From: Candidatus Omnitrophota bacterium
GTDB lineage: Bacteria; Omnitrophota; Gorgyraeia; Gygaellales; Profunditerraquicolaceae
Reading direction: 5' to 3'
Assembly (NCBI GenBank): GCA_903907475.1
Contig: CAIVOB010000063.1
Coordinates: 1 to 12,179 of the forward strand
Length of the DNA stretch: 12,179 bases
Shown: positions 6,202 to 12,179 of the stretch, piece by piece
Position numbering within the stretch: the stretch's first letter is position 1
How the letters are laid out: every line of letters starts with the position of its first letter
Program-made: the position numbers and the translations under genes
The notes under the pieces: generated by a model
The model's database searches: none
Told to the model about the DNA's origin: nothing
Seen by the model: only the letters and a program-made list of their open reading frames with translations

Positions 6202-8499
6202 GTGGAATTAAAATTATCCCCCAACGCAATTAAGGTTCTGGAGCGAAGATATTTACGTCGCGATCAGGATGGTAAATTAATTGAGACTCCGGAAGAACTT
6301 TTTACTCGAGTCGCCGCGGCGATTGCCGTTGCGGACAAGCTTTACGGTAAAACTGACCAAGAAGTAAAAAAACTTCAGGATGCGTTTTTTGGGATGATGA
6401 CGAATTTAGAATTTTTACCCAATTCTCCATGCTTAATGAACGCGGGAAAAGAATTAGGCCAGCTTTCCGCTTGTTTCACCTTGCCGATCGATGATTCGAT
6501 GGAATCAATTTTTGAAACTTTAAAGGTGACAAGTTTAATTCATAAATCCGGAGGCGGGACGGGTTTTAATTTTTCCCGTTTGCGTCCAAAGAATGCCGTA
6601 GTCAAAACTACCGGTGGAGTAGCTTCGGGGCCGATTTCTTTTATGCGCGTTTATGACGCGGCGACGGAAGCGGTGAAGCAGGGCGGGACGCGGCGCGGAG
6701 CGAATATGGGGATTTTACGCGTGGACCATCCGGATATCATGGAGTTTATCGCTTGTAAAGAAAATAATAATCAGATTACTAACTTTAATATTTCCGTGGC
6801 GATCACCGATGAGTTTATGAAAAAATTAGCGGCTCAAGAAGAGTATGATTTAATTGATCCGCATACGCATAAGCCGGTGCAAAAAATTAAGGCTCAGGAA
6901 GTTTTTGATTTAATTGTTAAGCAGGCGCATAAAAACGGCGAACCGGGAATTATTTTTATCGATCGGATTAATCAATATAATCCTACTCCGAAATTAGGTT
7001 TGATCGAAAGTACCAATCCTTGCGGCGAACAGCCTTTGCTACCTTTTGAAAGTTGTGATTTAGGTTCCATTAATTTGGATGGGCTTTGTAAAAAAGTCGG
7101 GACGCGTTGTGAAATTGATTGGATAAGATTAAAAGAGGTCACGCGTTTAGCGGTGCATTTCTTGGATAATTTAATTGATGTGAATAAATTTCCGTTGGCG
7201 GAAATTGAAAAAGCCACAAAGGCGACCCGCAAAGTTGGTTTGGGAGTGATGGGGTGGGCAAGTTTATTAATCCGTTTGGGCATTCCTTATAATAGCGAGG
7301 AAGCAGTGGCCCTGGCAGAAAAAGTTATGGCATTTATTTTAGATGAAGCGAATAAGAAATCCTTAGAGTTGGGAAAAGAAAAAGGGGTCTTTCCGGCATT
7401 TAAGGGAAGTATTTATGATAAAAAAGACGGTTTGACGAGAATGCGCAACGCGACTTTAACAACCATTGCTCCGACGGGGACAATTAGCATTATCGCCGGC
7501 CCTTGTTCTTCGGGGATTGAACCATTGTTTGCGATATCTTATTATCGTAATGTTATGGATAATGATAAATTAATAGAAGTGGAGCCGTTGTTTGAGCAGG
7601 TGGCTCGGGAAAGAGGATTTTACAGTCGGCAATTAATGGAAAAAATCGCCGAAAATGCTTCGCTTAAAGAGATCAAAGAAATCCCTGAAGATGTGCGCCG
7701 AGTTTTTGTTACTTCACATGATATTGCTCCGGAGTGGCACGTGAAGATGCAAGCGGCTTTCCAGAAATATGTGCATAATGCGACGAGTAAAACGATTAAT
7801 TTTCCGCATTCGGCGACGATTGAAGAGGTGCGTAAATCCTATATTTTAGCGTTTGATTTAAACTGTAAAGGCATTACAATTTATCGCGATAATAGCCGCG
7901 AAGAGCAAGTGTTAAATGTCGGTAAGCCGAAAGAGAAAGCGGAAATTAAACTTGCCGCCGAAGTTAAAAAAGAGATTGCTCCGCGCCCGCGCCCGGAAGT
8001 AATTATCGGGACTACGACCAAGGTTTCTACCGGTTGCGGTAATTTATATGTTACGATTAATGTTGATGAGGACGGCAAACCGTTTGAATTATTTACCCAA
8101 ATGGGTAAAGCCGGTGGTTGCGCTGCGAGTCAGTTGGAAGCAACCGGACGTTTAGTTTCTTTAGCGTTTCGCGCCGGAATTGAAGTAAAGTCGATTATTG
8201 AGCAATTACGTAATATTCGTTGTCCTTCTCCTTCCTGGGAAAAAGGGCAAAGAATTTTTTCTTGCGCTGATGCCATTGCCCGGGTGATTGAACGGCGTTT
8301 GGTTAATGTGCAATTAGCGATGGCTGCGGCAGCAGAGTCGTTGACTATTCCGATGAAACATTCTCATGATGATCAATTACAATCTGTAGATTTAGAGGAG
8401 CAGATTAATATCGTTGGGATGTGCCCGGATTGTGGCGGCGCCTTGCGACATGAAGAAGGTTGTGTTAAATGTCAGGGTTGTGGTTATTCGAAGTGCTAA
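6202..8499 (+). CDS. nrdJ: Vitamin B12-dependent (class II) ribonucleoside-diphosphate reductase
   Basis: Reduces ribonucleotides to deoxyribonucleotides for DNA synthesis using adenosylcobalamin to make a thiyl radical, so it works with or without oxygen. The 765-aa product has the catalytic barrel at about 60-570. Cys91 (QLSACF) and Cys285 (ESCDLGSINL) are the redox pair, and Asn272, Cys274 and Glu276 (NPCGE) are the active-site triad with Cys274 as the radical site; the spacing 274 to 285 equals that of T. maritima NrdJ (322 to 333). Also visible are HKSGGGTGFNFSRLRP (114-129), GGTRRGANMG (161-170) and the phosphate-binding APTGTIS (423-429). A TSCPD domain follows at about 600-702, then the C-terminal cysteine tail with CPDCG (741-745), Cys754, 757, 760 and a final Cys765, which re-reduces the active site. 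No ATP-cone precedes the catalytic domain, and there is no intein. The GTG start is set by GAGGTGA at 6192-6198. No R2 subunit or NrdEF/NrdAB is nearby. Confidence 0.97.
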   Translation: MELKLSPNAIKVLERRYLRRDQDGKLIETPEELFTRVAAAIAVADKLYGKTDQEVKKLQDAFFGMMTNLEFLPNSPCLMNAGKELGQLSACFTLPIDDSMESIFETLKVTSLIHKSGGGTGFNFSRLRPKNAVVKTTGGVASGPISFMRVYDAATEAVKQGGTRRGANMGILRVDHPDIMEFIACKENNNQITNFNISVAITDEFMKKLAAQEEYDLIDPHTHKPVQKIKAQEVFDLIVKQAHKNGEPGIIFIDRINQYNPTPKLGLIESTNPCGEQPLLPFESCDLGSINLDGLCKKVGTRCEIDWIRLKEVTRLAVHFLDNLIDVNKFPLAEIEKATKATRKVGLGVMGWASLLIRLGIPYNSEEAVALAEKVMAFILDEANKKSLELGKEKGVFPAFKGSIYDKKDGLTRMRNATLTTIAPTGTISIIAGPCSSGIEPLFAISYYRNVMDNDKLIEVEPLFEQVARERGFYSRQLMEKIAENASLKEIKEIPEDVRRVFVTSHDIAPEWHVKMQAAFQKYVHNATSKTINFPHSATIEEVRKSYILAFDLNCKGITIYRDNSREEQVLNVGKPKEKAEIKLAAEVKKEIAPRPRPEVIIGTTTKVSTGCGNLYVTINVDEDGKPFELFTQMGKAGGCAASQLEATGRLVSLAFRAGIEVKSIIEQLRNIRCPSPSWEKGQRIFSCADAIARVIERRLVNVQLAMAAAAESLTIPMKHSHDDQLQSVDLEEQINIVGMCPDCGGALRHEEGCVKCQGCGYSKC

Positions 8500-8506
8500 T
8501 CCCTTA

Positions 8507-8554
8507 AATTAGGGACAGACACTATTTATTAATAAATAGTGTCTGTCCCTAATT
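8507..8554. repeat. Perfect 48-bp palindrome (REP/MITE-like element)
   Basis: Bases 8507-8530 are the exact reverse complement of 8531-8554: 24-bp arms, no mismatch and no spacer. Each arm contains AGGGACAGACACTATTTATT (8511-8530) or its complement, so the GTGTCTGTCCCT half is read on either strand. From memory, the GGGACAGACAC core recurs in repeats near Y1/IS200-like, REP-associated transposases in many environmental genomes; this link is recall, not shown here. The element fills most of the 70-bp gap between nrdJ and mnmG, starting 7 bp after the nrdJ stop. In RNA it would form a very stable hairpin, but no T-run follows, so it is not a standard intrinsic terminator. It might still cap the nrdJ 3' end. 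Confidence 0.85.
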
Positions 8555-8569
8555 ATCTAATTATTCCAT

Positions 8570-10447
8570 ATGAAGAAATTTGATTTGATCGTGATCGGAG
8601 CCGGGCATGCCGGAATCGAAGCGGCCTTGGCCTGCGCGCGGCTTGGGGCGCAGACTTTGATGCTGACTTTAGATCTTAAATCTATCGGCAGGATGAGTTG
8701 TAATCCGGCAATCGGTGGAATTGGCAAAGGCCAGTTAGTGAAAGAGATCGATGCCTTGGGTGGAGAAATGGCGCAGGCAGCGGATGCCTGCGCGATACAA
8801 TTTCGGGTACTGAATTCTTCAAAAGGCGCGGCGGTGCAATCTTCAAGAGCGCAGATTGATATGCATAAGTATAGCGCTTATATGCAAAAAATAGTTAAGC
8901 GGCAGCCGCGCTTAAAGATTAAAGCGGCGGAAGTAAAAAAATTAATCATTAAAGACAAGAAGGTTATCGGAGTTGTCACGGAAAAGGAAAGTATTTTTGC
9001 TGGTGGCGTGATTATTTGCCCGGGAACATTTCTCGAGGGGCGGATGCATGTCGGTTTGAAACATTTTAGCGGGGGCAGAATTAACGAGCGGGCTGCTCTA
9101 TCTTTGGCAAATGATTTAAGGGAGTTAGGTTTTAAGCTTTTGCGTTTTAAAACCGGAACTTGCCCAAGGATTAATAAAAATTCGATTAATTATGCGGGAT
9201 TAATTAAACAAGAGGGAGATCTCCTCCCACGGCTTTTTTCAAATTATAGCCGTAAACCAAAAATTAAACAGGTGCCTTGTTTTATTACTTATACTAATAA
9301 TGTCACGCATGAAATTATTCGCGCTAATTTGGATCGTTCACCATTATATTCCGGAAAGATTACCTCAACCGGAGTAAGGTACTGTCCTTCAATTGAAGAT
9401 AAGATCGTGAAGTTTGCCGATAAAGCGCGGCATCAGGTTTTTTTAGAACCGGAAGGATTAAAAGTTAAGGAGATTTATCCTAACGGTATATCGACGAGCT
9501 TACCGGAAGATGTGCAATTAAAAATTTTACATTCGATTCCCGGTTTAGAGCAATCCCAAATCATTCGCTATGGCTATGGAATCGAGCATATTGTCGTCGA
9601 GCCGACTCAGCTTTTTCCAAGTTTAGAAACCAAAATAATTGAAAATCTTTATTTTGCCGGCCAGATTAACGGGACTACCGGTTATGAGGAGGCAGCGGCG
9701 CAAGGATTAGTGGCCGGAATTAACGCGGTTTTAAAGTTGAAGCATAAGCCACCGTTTATTTTAGATCGCGCCAGTAGTTATATCGGCGTGTTGATTGATG
9801 ATTTAACGATTAAGGGTACTTTGGAGCCCTATCGTATGTTTACATCGCGGGTGGAGTATCGCCTTATCATTAGAGAGGATAATGCTGATTTGCGTTTGAG
9901 TAGGATGGGTTTTGATTTGGGGTTATTAAATTTAAAAAAATACCGCCAAGTATTAAAGAAAGCAATGAGTATTAAAGAGGGCTTGAATTTTTTGAAAACT
10001 ACCCGTTTTAAGGAAAGCGTGGAAAATAATTTATGTTTGGCGCAGTTGCATTCGGCAAAGCCGAGGCAGGGTTTAACGTTGGCAGAGTTATTAAAACGTC
10101 CGGAGATTAGTATCTCGGATCTTAAATTAATGCGGCAATTAAAACCGACGTTACCAGAAGGCGCTTGGCAGCAAATTCAAATTGAGGTAAAATATGCTGG
10201 TTTTATTCAACGCCAGCTTAAGGATGTGGAACGGTTTAAGAATTTAGAAAAAATTAAATTACCTTTGGATTTTGATTATCGTAATTTAACCGGGATTTCC
10301 AGGGAGATTCGTGAAAAATTGACGCAGTTTAAACCGTTGAATTTGGGGCAAGCGTCGCGCATTTCCGGAGTTACTCCGGTAGCAATATCGTTGTTAATGG
10401 TTTATACTGCGCGGTTAAGATCCAAGCCGTTTAAAAAGCAGATCTAA
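8570..10447 (+). CDS. mnmG: tRNA uridine-5-carboxymethylaminomethyl(34) synthesis enzyme MnmG (GidA)
   Basis: FAD-dependent partner of MnmE; together they add a (carboxymethyl)aminomethyl group to U34 of tRNAs reading split codon boxes, using glycine or ammonium, methylene-tetrahydrofolate and NADH. The 625-aa length is typical and excludes the shorter TrmFO. The dinucleotide fold GAGHAGIEAALACARLG is at residues 10-26. The signature RMSCNPAIGGIGKGQLVKEI at 41-60 contains Cys44, and the second conserved cysteine is Cys272 in GVRYCPSIEDK. The FAD-closing motif FAGQINGTTGYEEAAAQG is at 362-379, and the tRNA-binding motif TLEPYRMFTSRVEYRL at 417-432. The C-terminal helical domain that contacts MnmE follows (about 540-613, including YAGFIQRQ at 542-549). 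The MKKFDLIVIGAG start is right for the family, but no Shine-Dalgarno sequence precedes it; the palindrome ends only 15 bp upstream. mnmE is not in the window. Confidence 0.97.
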   Translation: MKKFDLIVIGAGHAGIEAALACARLGAQTLMLTLDLKSIGRMSCNPAIGGIGKGQLVKEIDALGGEMAQAADACAIQFRVLNSSKGAAVQSSRAQIDMHKYSAYMQKIVKRQPRLKIKAAEVKKLIIKDKKVIGVVTEKESIFAGGVIICPGTFLEGRMHVGLKHFSGGRINERAALSLANDLRELGFKLLRFKTGTCPRINKNSINYAGLIKQEGDLLPRLFSNYSRKPKIKQVPCFITYTNNVTHEIIRANLDRSPLYSGKITSTGVRYCPSIEDKIVKFADKARHQVFLEPEGLKVKEIYPNGISTSLPEDVQLKILHSIPGLEQSQIIRYGYGIEHIVVEPTQLFPSLETKIIENLYFAGQINGTTGYEEAAAQGLVAGINAVLKLKHKPPFILDRASSYIGVLIDDLTIKGTLEPYRMFTSRVEYRLIIREDNADLRLSRMGFDLGLLNLKKYRQVLKKAMSIKEGLNFLKTTRFKESVENNLCLAQLHSAKPRQGLTLAELLKRPEISISDLKLMRQLKPTLPEGAWQQIQIEVKYAGFIQRQLKDVERFKNLEKIKLPLDFDYRNLTGISREIREKLTQFKPLNLGQASRISGVTPVAISLLMVYTARLRSKPFKKQI

Positions 10448-10498
10448 TTGGGGCGCAGTATTAACTGGATTTTTGTGAGGCTTAGTTTAAGAAAAATA

Positions 10499-11170
10499 AT
10501 GGATAAAGCTAAAAATTACGCGCTTTTAAAGGAATTTTGCCTGGCGGAAGGTATGGATCTTTTTGGGGTGGCTGATATTAACGCGGTTAAAAGTGAGTTT
10601 CATATCCTCGAAGAAACTTTAGCGCATTTAGATAAGTCTATTTGCCTGGGAGTGAGATTATCCGGCGCGATCCTTTCGGAGATTAAAATCGAGCCGACGA
10701 AATTATATTTTCATCACTACCGGATTGTGAATTCTTTTTTGGATCAGGTGGCATTAAAGCTGAGCAATATGATTCAGAGAAAAGGATCTGCGGCGATCGC
10801 GATTCCGGCGACTCAGATTATCGACTGGGAGAAGAATACCGCGCATCTTTCGCATCGAAAATTAGGGGTTTTAGCGGGGTTAGGTTGGATCGGCCGGAAT
10901 AATCTTTTAGTGAACGCAGAATTAGGCAGTCAATTTCGCCTGGTGACGGTCTTAACCGATATGCCTTTAACTTTAGATCAGCCGGTAAATGATAATTGCG
11001 GTACTTGTCGGCTTTGCCAGAAAGCTTGTCCGGCGCAAGCAATTTATGAAACCGCGCAAGATTTTGATCAAGTGAAATGTTTTGAGAAACTTAAAAGTTT
11101 CCAAAGGCAACGTCAAGTGGAACAGTTTGTTTGCGGCTCCTGCGTGAATGTTTGCAAAGGGAATAAATAA
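10499..11170 (+). CDS. QueG-like double [4Fe-4S] cluster protein (short epoxyqueuosine-reductase relative)
   Basis: A 223-aa iron-sulfur protein related to the QueG/reductive dehalogenase superfamily; exact function unknown. Residues 106-137 carry TQIIDWEKNTAHLSHR followed by AGLGWIGRNNLLV, matching the QueG segment with the catalytic aspartate (Asp109 here) and the AGLGWIGKN motif. Cluster 1 ligands are CGTCRLCQKACP (Cys167, 170, 173, 177); cluster 2 ligands are Cys194 and CGSCVNVC (Cys212, 215, 219). QueG itself is well over 300 residues and reduces epoxyqueuosine at tRNA position 34 with a cobalamin cofactor. This protein is shorter and ends right after cluster 2, lacking the C-terminal repeat region, so I do not call it QueG. 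The ATG at 10499 is preferred over the TTG at 10448 because family-like sequence starts there, though its ribosome binding site is weak. It lies 51 bp after mnmG and its stop shares one base with the next start. Confidence 0.8.
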   Translation: MDKAKNYALLKEFCLAEGMDLFGVADINAVKSEFHILEETLAHLDKSICLGVRLSGAILSEIKIEPTKLYFHHYRIVNSFLDQVALKLSNMIQRKGSAAIAIPATQIIDWEKNTAHLSHRKLGVLAGLGWIGRNNLLVNAELGSQFRLVTVLTDMPLTLDQPVNDNCGTCRLCQKACPAQAIYETAQDFDQVKCFEKLKSFQRQRQVEQFVCGSCVNVCKGNK

Positions 11171-11826
11171 TGAAGAAAATAGTTTTTCTAACTTGGGGTT
11201 TAATTTTAGGGTTGTTAACTTTAAGTTATGCCTACAAAGATGGAGATTTTCAAGTTTGGAATACGGATACTCAGGAATTTAAAATCGATAATAAGGCGAA
11301 GATAATCTTTGAGGAAGAGTTTCGCTGGGGTGGGAGCGCCAAAGATTTTTATTATCAACATTATGATTTAGGTTTTTTTTATAGTTTGCAGAAATATTTG
11401 ACCTTGGGAGTCGGGTACCGCCAAGTTCTTTCTAAAGGAGGGGATAAGTTTTTGGTTGAAAATGAACCTTATCTTCATGCTGCTCTTTTATGGGACGCGC
11501 TTGATTTTAAGTTTGAAGATCGTTCGCGTTTAGAGTATAACTATTTTGATTATAAGGATGACACTTGGAAATACCGCAATAAACTAACAATTAGGTTCCC
11601 CTGGAAATTTACTAAATTTGAAATTCAGCCTTATTTAGCAGATGAGGTTTTTATTCTTTTTGATGATGGCCAGAGATTAAATATGAATCGTTTTTCAGCC
11701 GGTTTTGGCGTGGTTTTTACTAAAAATCTTAAAGGAGAAATTTATTATTTACTCCAAAGTTCGCAAAGTAAAGGAGTTTGGAGCGATAGTAATGTCTTGG
11801 GTACAAAGTTAAAGTTAGCATTTTAA
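11170..11826 (+). CDS. DUF2490-family outer-membrane beta-barrel protein
   Basis: An exported 218-aa protein with a Sec signal peptide (MKKIVFLTW core, cleavage near Ala21) and alternating amphipathic strands with aromatic girdles, ending in Phe218 as outer-membrane barrels do. Features I associate with the DUF2490 family are DFQVWNTDTQEFKI (26-39), FEEEFRWG (47-54), LGVGYRQV (79-86), EDRSRLEY (117-124), KFEIQPYLADEVF (149-161), an asparagine-rich NMNRFSAGFG (171-180), and GEIYYLLQSS (189-198) with NVLGTKLKLAF at the end. The biochemical role of the family is not established. Its ATG overlaps the stop of the QueG-like gene by one base (TAATG) and has an AAAGGGA ribosome binding site inside that gene at 11155-11161, so the two are translationally coupled. 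No cysteine is present. A clear terminator does not follow. Confidence 0.87.
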   Translation: MKKIVFLTWGLILGLLTLSYAYKDGDFQVWNTDTQEFKIDNKAKIIFEEEFRWGGSAKDFYYQHYDLGFFYSLQKYLTLGVGYRQVLSKGGDKFLVENEPYLHAALLWDALDFKFEDRSRLEYNYFDYKDDTWKYRNKLTIRFPWKFTKFEIQPYLADEVFILFDDGQRLNMNRFSAGFGVVFTKNLKGEIYYLLQSSQSKGVWSDSNVLGTKLKLAF

Positions 11827-11856
11827 TATTTCCAGTAATTTTGCGGGAATAAACTT

Positions 11857-11884
11857 TTGTTTCCTATAGTTTTTGTGTTAAAAT
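11857..11884 (+). promoter_or_regulatory. Possible promoter of nadE
   Basis: TTGTTT (11857-11862, four of six) and TAAAAT (11879-11884, five of six) are 16 bp apart, and a start near 11891 would give a leader of about 32 bases. A 13-bp palindrome, CTTAAGCGTTAAG, lies at 11890-11902 on the expected start site. The -35 match is weak, so nadE may instead be read through from the DUF2490 gene 96 bp upstream. Confidence 0.42.
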
Positions 11885-11922
11885 ATGTTCTTAAGCGTTA
11901 AGTTAAGGAAGGATAATTTTAA

Positions 11923-12179
11923 ATGAAGAATAGAATTGTTGCTTGGATTAAAAAACAAGTTAAAGATTCTCAGGCTAAGGGTATTGTTTTAGGCCTTTCC
12001 GGGGGGATAGATTCTGCGGTCGTGGCAGCCTTATGTAAAGCCGCTGTGGGGAAAGCCAATCTTTTGTTGCTTTCTTTACCTTGTAATAGTCAGGCGCGGG
12101 ATTTTTTAGATGCTCAATTAGTTGCTAAACGGTTGGGATTAAAATTAAAACGCGTAGATTTATCCGGGGTGTATAATAA
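11923..12179 (+). CDS. nadE: NH3-dependent NAD+ synthetase, N-terminal part (runs off the window)
   Basis: Catalyses the last step of NAD biosynthesis: ATP-dependent amidation of deamido-NAD (nicotinate adenine dinucleotide). The 85 visible residues contain the ATP pyrophosphatase loop LSGGIDS (25-31) within GIVLGLSGGIDSAVVAALCK (20-39), then LPCNSQARDFLDAQLVAKRL (52-71) and VDLSGVYN, as in NadE. The synthetase domain begins almost at the start codon with no glutaminase domain ahead of it, so this is the ammonia-using short type unless a glutaminase is encoded elsewhere. AAGGAAGG at 11905-11912, ten bases before the ATG, supports the start. The reading frame is open to the last base, with the 3' end outside the window. 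Confidence 0.93.
   Translation, partial: MKNRIVAWIKKQVKDSQAKGIVLGLSGGIDSAVVAALCKAAVGKANLLLLSLPCNSQARDFLDAQLVAKRLGLKLKRVDLSGVYN

Noticed and set aside
6972..7283. Antisense open frame inside nrdJ, and similar antisense stretches within the GH2, LacI, nrdJ and QueG-like genes
   Set aside because: They lie opposite strongly conserved coding sequence, have no recognisable domain and no ribosome binding context; they are shadows of the real genes.
6202..8499. Intein within nrdJ
   Set aside because: NrdJ is a common intein host, but the catalytic motifs are contiguous with normal spacing (for example Cys274 to Cys285), so there is no insertion.
8507..8554. The palindrome as a standard Rho-independent terminator of nrdJ
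   Set aside because: The stem is long enough but has no loop bases and is followed by AATTATCTAA-type sequence rather than a T-run; a repeat element is the better primary call.
10448..10498. TTG (10448) or GTG (10475) as the start of the QueG-like gene
   Set aside because: The extra residues (GRSINWIFVRLSLRKI) do not look like the family, TTG has no ribosome binding site, and MDKAKNYALLKEF from the ATG at 10499 is a normal N-terminus.
11827..11851. Possible terminator hairpin after the DUF2490 gene (TATTTCC with GGGAATA)
   Set aside because: The stem is seven pairs with one wobble and an 11-base loop, and only a broken T-rich stretch follows; too weak to annotate.

Overview
The window reads as one strand of an ordinary bacterial chromosome: every convincing gene is on the + strand. 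The gene set and style (class II NrdJ with a TSCPD domain, a DUF2490 outer-membrane barrel, long coiled-coil and TPR envelope proteins, TTA-rich leucine usage) resemble Candidatus Omnitrophota or a related uncultured, Gram-negative-type lineage. That placement is inference from protein character only; no rRNA or other phylogenetic marker is present.

Layout: (1) 1-887, the catalytic C-terminal part of a GH2-type glycoside hydrolase whose reading frame is interrupted by a TAA at 27-29. (2) 918-2492, an exported TPR-like protein of unknown role. (3) 2538-5017, a strong sigma70-like promoter, an AT-rich operator-like palindrome, a ROK-family repressor and a membrane-anchored coiled-coil protein. 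(4) 5037-6062, a LacI-family regulator. (5) 6063-8499, a compact control region (two NrdR-box-like palindromes 32 bp apart, then TTGACA-N17-TATATT) driving nrdJ, the B12-dependent ribonucleotide reductase. (6) 8507-8554, a perfect 48-bp loopless palindrome. (7) 8570-11826, mnmG, a QueG-like double [4Fe-4S] protein and a DUF2490 barrel protein, the last two sharing one base. (8) 11923 to the end, the start of nadE.

How they fit together: the left third looks like carbohydrate use and its control (GH2 enzyme, ROK and LacI sugar-type regulators) mixed with envelope proteins. The right two thirds is housekeeping: deoxynucleotide supply, wobble-uridine tRNA modification and NAD synthesis. Two genes belong to families tied to cobalamin: NrdJ needs adenosylcobalamin, and QueG relatives use a cobalamin cofactor, although B12 binding by this short homologue is unproven.

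I did not find a clear new multi-gene system. The most informative signals are non-coding: the NrdR tandem boxes, the perfect palindrome between nrdJ and mnmG, and the operator-like palindrome in front of the ROK gene. The interrupted GH2 gene, the short QueG-like protein coupled to an outer-membrane protein, and the ROK protein with a degraded zinc site also deserve a second look.
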